Positions 42,338-52,150 of a stretch of DNA of 64,000 bases are shown in pieces. The position numbers and the translations under genes are program-made. Source of the DNA: Poecilobothrus nobilitatus (taxonomy: Eukaryota > Arthropoda > Insecta > Diptera > Dolichopodidae); NCBI GenBank assembly GCA_947095535.1, contig OX352773.1:126077911-126141910 (forward strand), written 5' to 3'. Under the pieces are notes generated by a model. It saw only the letters and a list, made by a program, of their open reading frames with translations. It ran no database searches and was not told where the DNA came from. The first letter of the stretch is position 1. Each line of letters starts with the position of its first letter.

Positions 42338-42965
42338 TATATAAAAAATATTTAATATATATGTTTGCTTAATATTACGTAAATCAATTAAAGTATTCTG
42401 TGATTTGTACAGAGTATCATAAATCGTATATTTTTCCAATTCTCCATTACTTAAAATTCTATTAGAAGCAATTTCCATATATTCCAAACATTCAATTTTT
42501 AAAGAGTGTTGCTTAAATTTTGCATCATATGAACAGCGAACTTTTATTTCTTCATTTTCAGCATATTCTAAACGAAAATGTCTATAAAAAACGTTTTCAC
42601 TTTCTATGATACCACCAATACTTCTTTCCTTTAAAAAAAGATCTTGTCTAAATGCTTCAATTGCTTGCTCTGCTGTTATATATTGTAGAATTGAATCAGC
42701 TTTCATAATTTGATCATCAGCAATAAGTTTTTCAGTTATACCATCAAATGTTATTGGAGTGGTTATTGTTGTTGTTGTTGGAATTTCAGATGAAAGTACA
42801 TGTTTTAACAATTTTACAGATAAATTTATTTGAATAGTTTCATTATTTGGAAGTATAACATTGAAATTTTGCGCTTCCATAAGCTGACTGATCTAGTCTT
42901 ATATTAGGAGTAGGTGCTGAATAGATTCCAATGGTTAATAAACTCAACAAATAAAATAATTTCAT
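42329..42965 (-). pseudogene. Predicted secreted protein of unknown function, one frameshift
   Basis: From ATG 42963-42965 the frame starts MKLFYLLSLLTIGIYSAPTP, a good signal peptide with a likely cut after YSA. One extra A near 42868 shifts into the frame that continues to 42329 (NFNVILPNNETIQINLSVKL, EQAIEAFRQDLFLKERSIGG, FYRHFRLEYAE, IYDTLYKS). The relative at 59477-60081 lacks the extra base, confirming that this is one gene. No domain is recognised. A Thr-rich patch lies near residue 67. The shared upstream segment gagtgaagtgt (minus strand, about 43020; 59410 in the relative) may be promoter or leader. Confidence 0.72.
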
Positions 42966-43251
42966 AATGCTTGTAAAAATTAATATGTAAATATAATAAT
43001 GATGATGCAGAATTAACACTTCACTCTACGAAAGTTAAATTTGAAATGTCTTTAAAATACTTTCATTTCTAGTAATATGTACAACCAAATAAATTTTTTC
43101 AACTTTTTTTTGTTGTTCTTTTACTTTCTAGAACTTTCTTTATCATGTAAAAACTTTACTTGACTTATGATAGTGCAAACGTATAAAAACAATGGTAAAT
43201 AGCGATCTCTTCCATCTGAAAAAGCTTCCATAAAATCTAAATACTCATCTT

Positions 43252-43851
43252 TTAGTTTTTCAAGTAATATTCTAAACTTGTTAAAATGTCACCAACTTTT
43301 GATTTATTATTTTTTTCATTATACATGTTTTCTATTGATGATATATATAAAATTCCGTCATCAATTCGTTTTCTTATCATTGACTTTTTTGACTCATTTT
43401 GATTCTCTTCATATTCATTAAATGTAGAAGACATTGACTCAATGTGTTGTTTGAGATTTTTACCGAAATCATTTGGTAATATGCTTAAAATATTTTTCCC
43501 TATCATCTCCCAATCTTCTTCCTCTGCAAATGGGCAATCAGCATCAAACTTCTTTGGTATTTGAGGCTTTTTTTTATTTTGTGGGTTTCTTATTGCTCCA
43601 ATAATACAAATATCTCCTCCATATACTTCAATTTTTATATGTTGCCAATCAAAATGCGGTAGCATTAACTTGCCAGTTGATGACTCACCGTTTCTAATTT
43701 TAAATACACAAACTCTTTGTCCCTGTTCTGGAGTTACATATATCTCCAAAAAATCATGAAATATTTTCCAATTAATTATTTGTATTAATTTCCATTTGTG
43801 TTTACAAATACAATATTTATACCCATGTGCAATTATATCACACCAAAACAT
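43252..43851 (-). CDS. Unknown 199-aa protein next to the Polinton right TIR
   Basis: This is an intact frame from ATG 43849-43851. The first half looks globular (YCICKHKWKLIQIINWKIF, QRVCVFKIRNGESS, IKIEVYGGDICIIG). The second half is charged and helical (FAEEEDWEMIGKNILSILP, then a Glu/Asn/Lys-rich stretch). I do not recognise it. It occupies the terminal accessory position, where Polintons often carry lineage-specific cargo. In the relative at 58.7-60.7 kb this place is taken by a different ORF in the opposite direction. Confidence 0.6.
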   Translation of the reverse strand: MFWCDIIAHGYKYCICKHKWKLIQIINWKIFHDFLEIYVTPEQGQRVCVFKIRNGESSTGKLMLPHFDWQHIKIEVYGGDICIIGAIRNPQNKKKPQIPKKFDADCPFAEEEDWEMIGKNILSILPNDFGKNLKQHIESMSSTFNEYEENQNESKKSMIRKRIDDGILYISSIENMYNEKNNKSKVGDILTSLEYYLKN

Positions 43852-44104
43852 TATGATGTCTATCCTTACTAATCTTGTTGTGTAATGATGATCTTAATCT
43901 TACAAATACCCCTTTTAACCAACAAATTTTTAACAGTCTTTAGAAAAATCACATTTTGTTTTTGCTCTTTTTCTTTTTATTTCTTCAATATTAAAATTTG
44001 AACATTTTTTATATCAACAACTATTCAATAACTCATCGGAATTTCCTGACGTCATTATTCATTTCTTCATATATTTCTTTTTTTTATTCAAAAGCTTTTT
44101 TTTA

Positions 44105-44968
44105 AATCCAAACATATTTCATAATTTAATTTTTTTTTTACTTTACTCACTTTCTATATGAATCTATGAACTTTTTATTTCATTAAACTTTTATCAGCCA
44201 AACGTTTACGGAATCCCCTGACGTAATTTTTTACAAATTAGACTTTTTCTTTTATTCTTCAAATCAAAATTTTCTTATCTAATTTTATATTTGAAAACCA
44301 CTATAACATATTTTACTAAGAAAAAATTTGAATTTAAATTTTATTAAATTTTCTTATCTAATTTTATATTTGAAAACCACTATAACATATTATTTTAATA
44401 AGAAGAAATTTGAATTTAAATTTTATATTCTTATCACAAAAGAAACCACAATAATACACCTACCTACTATAAGCTACTCAATTCCCAACAATTTCATTTT
44501 CAATAATAAGCAAAAATTATATTTTATTATTATGTGTGTAAACTCATTTCATAAACAAAAATTCAATCTCATAATACTCTCAACTGTACTAGAATCGGCA
44601 AACTAACTTCTCTCAGTTTCCAATCTAGACAATATCTCAGAACCTAGCCCCCCACCAACTACAGGCCCCCAGCCACCCAACCTCTAGCACCCAGACTCTA
44701 GCCAACAAAACTCTACCCGCAACAAAAAAAAACCTGCATTCATTTCAAAACTAAAATTCAATTCCATTATACCCCACACTGACATTTTTTTAAATTCAAA
44801 ATTAACCGCCACTAACGCGAATTTAAATTCAAATTTTTTTAAATTTCAAAATTAACCGCCACTAACGCGAAACCTCTATAGGCATAAATTATAACTACTT
44901 TTTTTTATAGCTGTCAAAATAAATGACAGCTGTCAAAACTGTGCTGGAATCGCCAGATTCTATCTACT
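44105..44968 (-). repeat. Polinton right terminal inverted repeat
   Basis: It is the reverse complement of the left TIR with few substitutions. It differs by indels: one fewer 80-bp unit, one fewer 50-bp unit, a shorter G-rich block, and an extra segment of about 24 bp near 44875-44905 (ggcataaattataactactt). It ends in ctatctact at 44968. The palindrome TGACAGCTGTCA is at 44924-44935. Confidence 0.92.
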
Positions 44969-44974
44969 AATGTG
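44969..44974. repeat. Polinton target-site duplication, right copy (aatgtg)
   Basis: This is an exact match to 27951-27956, directly after the terminal ctact of the right TIR. Confidence 0.95.
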
Positions 44975-45450
44975 TACCAATTTAATTTTAAAAAAGCCAA
45001 TTATGATGCTACAAATGAGTTTCTTAATTCTTATGATTTTTTCACTATATTTAATAATATAGATTTCAATGTTATGACAAATAAGTTTTATAAAATCATT
45101 TTTAGTAGTTTTAGACAATTTATTCCTATCATCCGACAGAGATCTTTGAATTCTTGTCCTCCTTGGTACACTCATGAATTAAAAAAACTAAGAAATAAAA
45201 AGAATAAAAGTTGGAAATATCTCAAATCTAAAAATGGTATTGATTATAACAATTTCTTAGTATTATTTAATGAATTCAAAAATTTATCTGATGAGCTTAA
45301 ATATATGTACGTAATATGTCTTGAAAGCTTAAATCAAAACCAAAAGTGTTTTGGAAGTTTGTTAATATGAAACGTAAATGTGATGAATATCCAATAACAT
45401 TCACGAATTACAATGGAAGCACAAGCAACGATACTGCGTGATCAGTGAGT
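44972..45450 (+). pseudogene. LINE ORF2 fragment (endonuclease-RT linker) at the Polinton insertion site
   Basis: The open part (44972-45370) reads NFKKANYDATNEFLNSYDF, then CPPWYTHELKKLRNKKNKSW and SDELKYMYVICLESLN. A frame change continues with FWKFVNMKRK and EYPITFTNYNG. These are the standard linker and pre-RT motifs of Jockey-type LINEs. The fragment begins at the Polinton's right duplication and stops by 45450. On the left flank I see no clear matching half, although the frame is open for about twenty codons. Confidence 0.72.
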
Positions 45451-45940
45451 ATTTTCGTGATTTTTTTACATTACCCTACCCTGCATATTTATGAATGAAA
45501 ACATTATATTTTAAAATATTTTTCTTTACTGAATTATGTAAAAAAAATGCAACTTTAATTTTCTCTTTTTTTTTTTTTCTTTATTAAAATTTTGTTTTTA
45601 TTTACATTCTAAGTGGTTATTCCATATTTTTTTATTATATTATAATCATTTTATTTTTAGATGCTGCTTTTAAATGGCTGTATGGTCGTATAGATAGTTT
45701 AATAATTATCATATTTAATATTTTAATATTTATCATGTTTAATATTTTAATTTAAAAAAAAAAAAAGATATATCATTAACCACAACAATTCTGAAATTTC
45801 TAAATTTCATTTTCTTAAATAACAATAATTTCATTTTCATCTTTAATTATCAAATTATATTCTTAAAGCTATATTTTTAATATACTAGAATTAGCTATTA
45901 GTTTTTTTAATTTTTTTTTTTATTTTATTTTATTTTTTAT
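45450..45940. other. Gene-free T-rich stretch
   Basis: It holds T-runs and A-runs and a short duplication of atcat(a/g)tttaatattttaa (45708-45750). No gene is seen. Confidence 0.45.
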
Positions 45941-45944
45941 GTTA

Positions 45945-47050
45945 TTAATTAATTTACTACATTTACATTTACAATTATAACAAAATCACTAATTTTCTTT
46001 TTAAATAAGCTGCAGGAAGTTAAATTTTTCAATTCATCTGTTAAACTATTATAAGCCGTTAAACTATTATATCCACAATTTTTTTTTTTTTTGCTTATCT
46101 GTTCGGAACAAAGAAAGATAAAAGTTACTCCGGTTTCTACTATTATGATTATGTATGTCAAAATTACGATTTATTAAAAAGTTGTGTTTAATTAAATTGT
46201 TAACTATTTTAAAACTTAGAAAATACATTTCTTTCTTGCAAATATTTTCAAAGCTTAAATATTTAGGCGAATAAATTAAACTTGTGGGATATCTGATTGG
46301 GAAATTATTAATAGTTTTAACTGCTCTTTTATGTATTATATCTAATTTTTTTTATATAGATTTGTGAAGTGTTACTCCATATGGGATTTAAGTAGATTAA
46401 ATTTGAACAAATATAGGACGAATGTATAACATATAATGTTTTTTTTATTAAAGTATATTCTTAGTCTTTTTAAGATAAAAACATATGCAACAACCTACTT
46501 AATAATGTGATTTATATGTTCTTGCCATCTAAGTTTGCTATCGATAATGAGTCTTAAATAGTTAAAATTCTTTACTAAGTCAATTTAAATATTTTTATAG
46601 ATAATGCTAGTGAAACTAATAATTTTATTTTCAAATATTAAAATTTTTGACTTGTTAATATTTAATGATATTCAGTTTTTTAGCAGCCACTCCTCAATAT
46701 AACCCAAGTCATGTACAAATATTTCTTATTCGCTACCTGAAGAATATTTTATTACTGCATCATCAGCAAAAAGCTGTAATGATCCTATTAATTCTAGCCT
46801 GGTTATATCATCTATATAAATTTTTAATAATGTCGGCCCCAAAATTGACCCTTGGGGGACACCTTTTTTTATATGTTGTATATCGCTGTATGTGTCATGT
46901 GTCTTTGGATCAAATTGAATAAAATAAATTGTTCTTGTGTTATTTCAAGATTTATAGTTGGCCCCTTATTTTTTTATATAAGACTACGTGTAAATTTGTT
47001 AAAAGATGACCCCATATTAAGGCTTTACTCTCTGCACTTCATGGCCTAAC
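45945..47050 (-). pseudogene. LINE 3' part, minus strand (RT and C-terminus), heavily decayed
   Basis: Reading leftward from 46870 there is a GSILGPTLL-type turn, then FADDAVIKYSSGSE near 46750 (catalytic box), then thumb-like text. The C-terminal end at 45949-46161 shows YNSLTDELKNL and FKKKISDF, typical of the ends of LINE A-like elements. Many stops interrupt it. It resembles LINE A (9.3-13.5 kb) in layout, and is probably the same clade. Confidence 0.62.
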
Positions 47051-47800
47051 AATTGATGTGAGTCTCGATTTGCTTTAAAATTTTATTTTTTAGGAAGTAT
47101 ATACATAGTGTGTACATAGTATAAACGAGTGTGTATATAATATTATTACGAAAAGTGTGTATTTATTTATTAACAAAATAAAATCTCTTTTTAAATAGAG
47201 TAGAGTAGTAAAATGTCCACTAATACTATCAAATGATTGAAAAAATTTTATTTTTCTCAAAAATATTTCATACTAAAAAAGTTTATATTAAGTTGGCTCT
47301 CTTTCTAATATCTTTACTCAATGGTTTTATGTTTTTAGCTATAAAACTACAATGATTGGAATAGCAACTGGAATACTGCAAGTGCCTGTTCTCTAATCAG
47401 AATGAATAATTGGGATGCAGTTAAATTTGTATTAAAAATAATAGTATTAAGTATAATATTTAATAAAAAATATTTTTAAATAAATTCTGTGTTAATATTC
47501 ATATTTCATACAATCTTATAGGAACAAAATCTAGGTTAAAATAGGAAAAAAAGCTAGGTTAAATATGATTTTTTTTGTAGTGTTCTAGTGTAGTGTAGTA
47601 CATCTATTAGCCTTAAAGGGAAACTATCTTTATTTCAAAACTTCCACCGATTTTACGCAAGTAGTAAAAAAATTGAGAGTTGGTCATCTATTAGTGGTAT
47701 ATATTATTTATGACTAGGTGTAAATTTGTTAAAAGCCCCTTATTAAGCTTTTACCCTCTGCGCTTCATGGCCTGATAATTAATTTGAGTCTCGAAATATA
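46950..47800. repeat. Direct repeat pair of about 100 bp, 730 bp apart
   Basis: The segment cgtgtaaatttgttaaaaga...ctctgcacttcatggcctaa (46986-47080) is repeated as ggtgtaaatttgttaaaagc...ctctgcgcttcatggcctga (47717-47800). The sequence between is AT-rich and has no ORF. It could be an old duplication or the edges of an insertion. Confidence 0.6.
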
Positions 47801-49540
47801 CATACAATCAAAAATAATATAAACATAAAGATGTCGCACATAGAAGAAAAAATTAAAGCATGTTGCGATAATCTTTGAATAACATGTGCCTATGTTTATA
47901 GTAAAGTAGCAATATTTTATGTATTTTAATTTCAATATCATTTTTACTAAGTAATAGAATAGGTATATACTTTGTTTTACTAGAAACAATGTTGGAATAA
48001 AAATCAAAATAAAAACTATGTTAATTTATTTTAAATGTTTATGATCTTGTTTTTCTATAAAGTATTTACTTTACACACGAGTATGCACACTCAGTATAGA
48101 TTTAAATAATACACACATGTATTTAAAAATTGAAATTTTTCTTTTCTAGATTTTTAAATGATACCTATTCTTTTTTTAATGAAATTTCCTAGGGTACTAG
48201 CTGACGCGGCAAACGTTGTTTTGCCACATAAACCTTTTCCTATATTTTTAACTAATATTTTACACATCTAGTTGAATCGTTGTTTCATTTTCTTTTCTAA
48301 ATTATAAATATTTTTTAATATTTCCTGAAATTTTAAAAATTAAATAATTAAAAATATCGTCGTTAATAATACACAAATATTTGTTTTTTATCTTTTTAAC
48401 AGCTTTAACTTGGTTGGATAAAGGATGGATTTTCTTCATTAGATCAGATCCCGATGACAATACATGATTTTAAAATAATAATATCGAAAAAATTAGAGAA
48501 ATTAGCTTAATTTCAAAATTAAATTTTCATACAAAGATATAACAGAATTTTTAACAGAATTATTACAGAACCAAAATAATACATTTTATATAAATTTACT
48601 AAACTCACCAATACCAATACCAATACGTATACGTAATACATAAATTTATGGAGACCATTGCATTGTATGTGTACATATATGTAGGTACGTACTTAAAAAT
48701 ATGTAATAATATGTGCTTCGAAAATATTTTTGATTTGAATTTGAAAGATATGAATGTGTAAACAAATTATTGTGCCGCACTTGAGAACACAGTTTAAAAT
48801 TTAATATGCATTTACTTAAAATTTAGTTAGCAAGTGTTAAATTTAAGTTTTTTTTCATCAAATCAATTGATTTTTAGTATACATTTTTATTTATAAAAGC
48901 AATGTGTTTATTTATAATATTTATATAGATATATGTTTTTCCTTTCTTAATTATAATTAAAATAGGGCTTTTCTTTCGAAACTCTTAACATATTAAAATC
49001 GCATATTATGGCCCTAACATTGATATCTAAATTGGGAGCTGCCTTTAAATTAAGATCTATTAGGGAATGATGATCTGCACCACTAATGCCTTTTTCTGAA
49101 GTATAAAAACTAAGAATATATTTCCAATTATGTAAAAACATTAAACAACAAAAAGAATATATTAAAAATAAAAAATCCAGTCTTTTTTAAAAATAGTAAA
49201 TAACAACAATATTTTTCTTTTCAAAAACAATAATAATGAATTAATCATAAAATATATGTTATGTACATCGTCTAGAAAAAGCAAAATCATTTTTTTTTAA
49301 TTCAAAAACATTATCATTTAGAAGTAAGCAATTTAATATGTTCTCAATTACATACTTTTAAAACCAAATTTTTTTACTACATATGTATGTAGGTACAAAC
49401 ATGTACAAAAATGGTATGCATATTTTTATGTACTATTAAAAATCTGCTAACACAGTCACACCAAATTCCCAAATTCCCAACTATTATTATTTAGTTGATT
49501 TATCGATTTATTAATTTTTAATATGTAGCATAAAATAGAA
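47800..49540. other. Gene-free AT-rich stretch
   Basis: Contains an element-end-like motif at 48190-48235 (gggtactagctgacgcggca, then aacgttgttttgcc), similar in kind to 3664-3692. I see nothing else that I can support. Confidence 0.4.
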
Positions 49541-50500
49541 AAAAAAAGAACAAAAAATGTTACTTTGATTGTTTTTAAATATTTTTAAAGGCTATTTCTT
49601 ATGTATATATTGTGCACATCTGATATTTACCCACATTACAGATAGAAAAAAAGAACTATTAAAATGTTATGATTTTAAAAGAAAGAAACATACGTTTGAT
49701 ATTTCCGTACATAACAGATAAAAAAAAAAATATTAAAATGTTATGTTATGAAAAGAAAGAAAAAACAAGGCAGTGTATGAATCAAAGTTTTTAAAGGGGT
49801 CGCATTTTAAGTGGAAATAAAGAACATCATAAAATTGCAATATTTTTATTTAAATTTTGAATTTAGCTATGCAACGTTTTCTTAATTTTTTAAAAATTTT
49901 GTCGCATTATGATATAATGCAACACTGAGAAGTTCAGCTCATAATATAGATACATATGTATATGAATGAATATATGGCTATTATATGCTTTTATATTAAC
50001 TCGTCGCTGTCGGTTTATTTATTTATTTATTTATTTTTATGTATGTAGTTATAGATTGATTATTTTTTAATATGTAGGCAACAGTTATATTTATATGAAT
50101 GTTTTAAGATAAAATATTCATAAATATAAACGAACAAAAAAAAAATTCACAATGTTCTATAGGTTATAATTTATAGTTTTTAAATACAATGCATATGTGT
50201 AAATTAAACATTAAAAAAAAAAAAAGAAATACTTAGCGTAGCTAAATAACAGAAAACAAAAAAAAAGGAAAATGTAATACTGGAAGAAAAATAAAAATGA
50301 ATAGAAAAAAAAGAGAACAAAAAATGTTACTTTGATTGTTTTTAAATATTTTTAAAGTCTATTTCTTATGTATATATTGTGCACATCTGATATTTACCCA
50401 CGCAACAGATAGAAACAAAGAACTATTAAAATGTTATGATTTTAAAAGAAAGAAACATACGTTTGATATTTCCGTATATAACAGATAAAAAAAAAAATAT
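49540..50500. repeat. AT-rich short-repeat block, second and third copies
   Basis: The segment at 49555-49890 carries gttactttgattgtttttaa, gtgcacatctgatatttacc, tattaaaatgttatg and aaaacaaggcagtgtatgaa, matching 6660-7175. A second run at 50320-50500 repeats the first half of it (gttactttgattgtttttaa, tgcacatctgatatttaccc). Between them lies the second copy of ttaactcgtcgctgtcggtt with TTTA repeats (49984-50036). Confidence 0.7.
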
Positions 50501-50710
50501 TAAAAAAAATAAAAACGAATAGAAAATAAAATAAATAAAAAAAATTTTTAGAAAAACAGCTTTTTTGAACTAAAAAGTAGAAAATAAATTTTTAATAGAA
50601 AATTTTTCTGTAATTTTTTAAACTATATTGTTACAATCGAGATTTCTTTGAAAAAGTTTATTTCAATATGTCAAATATATATATAAATATAAGTATACAT
50701 AAGTTTTAAG

Positions 50711-50808
50711 GTCTGTGAAATTAATATAAAAGCTGGAGGCACAATTTAAAAATATAAGTTTATAGCTATGCGTTTGTTGCCTCCCGCTTTTATTTTAATT
50801 TCACAGAC
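50711..50808. repeat. Near-perfect inverted repeat (31-bp arms, 36-bp loop)
   Basis: gtctgtgaaattaatataaa with agctggaggca (50711-50741) pairs with tgcctcccgc and ttttattttaatttcacaga (50778-50808) at about 28 of 31 positions. It could be a pre-miRNA-like hairpin or the collapsed ends of a small foldback element. There is no coding sequence around it. Confidence 0.75.
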
Positions 50809-50819
50809 TGTGTAATAAC

Positions 50820-51430
50820 ACGTTTTCTTCTTTAAAATGTCGATTAATAATTGTGAGTTCAAGAATGTTTCCCAAAATTTTTTTGATAACTAATCTGGTA
50901 CCATTGCATTGGTGTTTCAGATTGCGTATTAAAATTATCCAATCCAAAGAGATTCAATTTTTAAGATGTAGTGGTATACCTGGTACGTTCGATGAATTTA
51001 AAAATTCAGTTGAATAATTAACTCCTTCATTTTCATCGACGATTGTATCAATTGATTTAAATGTGAACAATTGTGTATGAATTATATTTTGTATAGTAAG
51101 ATTTTAACATCAACGTCAATATTTTATTGCTGCCAAAACATCTCGTTCGCTTAGCCACTGATGGTGTGAATAATTGACTTCAATATTTGGAAACACGTTT
51201 TGTTTGAGTTTATTTTGTGTGATACAATATTACAAAAATTTTTTGGTAATTTAATATTTTGAGTGGTTGGATTTATTGGCATTTTTCTATCAGCAATTTC
51301 GAGTAATTCGAAAACCCTTCTGCTGTTGGATTACTTTGTTAATTTGAATGTATCTGTGAACCTTTTGAAGATGTTGTCACCTCTTTCTCTAACCTTCGAA
51401 GTGACAACATTTCTTCTAATTACGGATTAA
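50820..51430. other. Possible decayed coding region, unidentified
   Basis: The base composition is less skewed than in neighbouring DNA. Minus-strand frames give runs such as LFGLDNFNTQSETPMQWY, EKEVTTSSKGSQI and ETRCFG-like text broken by stops. I cannot assign a family; old LTR-retrotransposon gag or host exon debris are both possible. Confidence 0.3.
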
Positions 51431-52150
51431 AATTTTTTTATGTTAAAAGTTAAATTTTAATTTTATTTTTTTTTATAAAATTATATCAAAATTAAACTTT
51501 GTGCACTTTTTAATTAAATTTTTTTTTTATTTATCTTAAAACAAAAGTGTAGTGTCTAACTAAAGTATATTGAATTATACGGCTGCACCCCAATGGCGGC
51601 AGGATAAGTATTTTTTTTTTCTTTTTATAATTTTACTATACAATAACTATACAATTTTTTCTTATTTTATTTTGCATTCTAAAATTATTTACACATTAAA
51701 ATTTTTTTTTTATTTTTATATTGGAATTTTTTATTTTTATTTTTGATGTTGATTTTTTGAACTACATATCTATATATTAAATTTGAACAATTTTAATTTT
51801 AAAATTATAACTTCTAATTAAACGCGCTCGGTTGGTTTTGTTTACTTTAATTTACATTTATTTTTTATTTCTTATTTCATCTTAAAATCAATTTGTCGTA
51901 AACAAAACAATTTTATATCTATCTCCCTCCCACCCGTATGATGGATGCTGGAGTTCTTCTTTCATTCTCAATTCGCTCAATTTTTTTTAATACCACCATA
52001 GTTATAACCGTAATTTAATTTATTAATTTCTGGTGGTAAGTTTTGCTTTTGGTGAGTTTGCGGTTGTACCTGCGTTCAATAAGGTCACTTAGAAGTGTAT
52101 ATTAAAAACTGTTGAACGTTGTTATAAACCGTTTGCTCGCTCAAAGCAAA
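51430..52150. other. Gene-free stretch before LINE C plus-strand copy
   Basis: It is T-rich with a few complex patches (acggctgcaccccaatggcg near 51580; ctccctcccacccgtatgat near 51922). Neither matches anything I recognise. Confidence 0.4.

Larger units (their letters stand above)
27957..44968 (+). mobile_element. Polinton/Maverick virus-like DNA transposon, full length, 17,012 bp
   Basis: The element is bounded by long inverted repeats starting AGTAGATAG and by a perfect 6-bp duplication. It encodes a protein-primed polymerase B, adenain-like protease, packaging ATPase, double-jelly-roll major capsid protein, minor capsid protein and DDE integrase, the defining Polinton core, plus accessory genes. 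Gene layout: two plus-strand genes, a leftward block of six, a rightward block of six, and two minus-strand genes at the right end. Nine or ten genes carry a stop, frameshift or deletion. The element is complete in length but is probably not self-sufficient. Confidence 0.96.

Noticed and set aside
44972..45370. A host gene interrupted by the Polinton
   Set aside because: The open frame carries LINE linker motifs (NFKKANY, CPPWYTHELKKLR), so the target was itself transposon-derived DNA.
46665..46922. 85-aa plus-strand ORF
   Set aside because: It is antisense to the decayed LINE RT, whose FADDAV box reads on the minus strand here.
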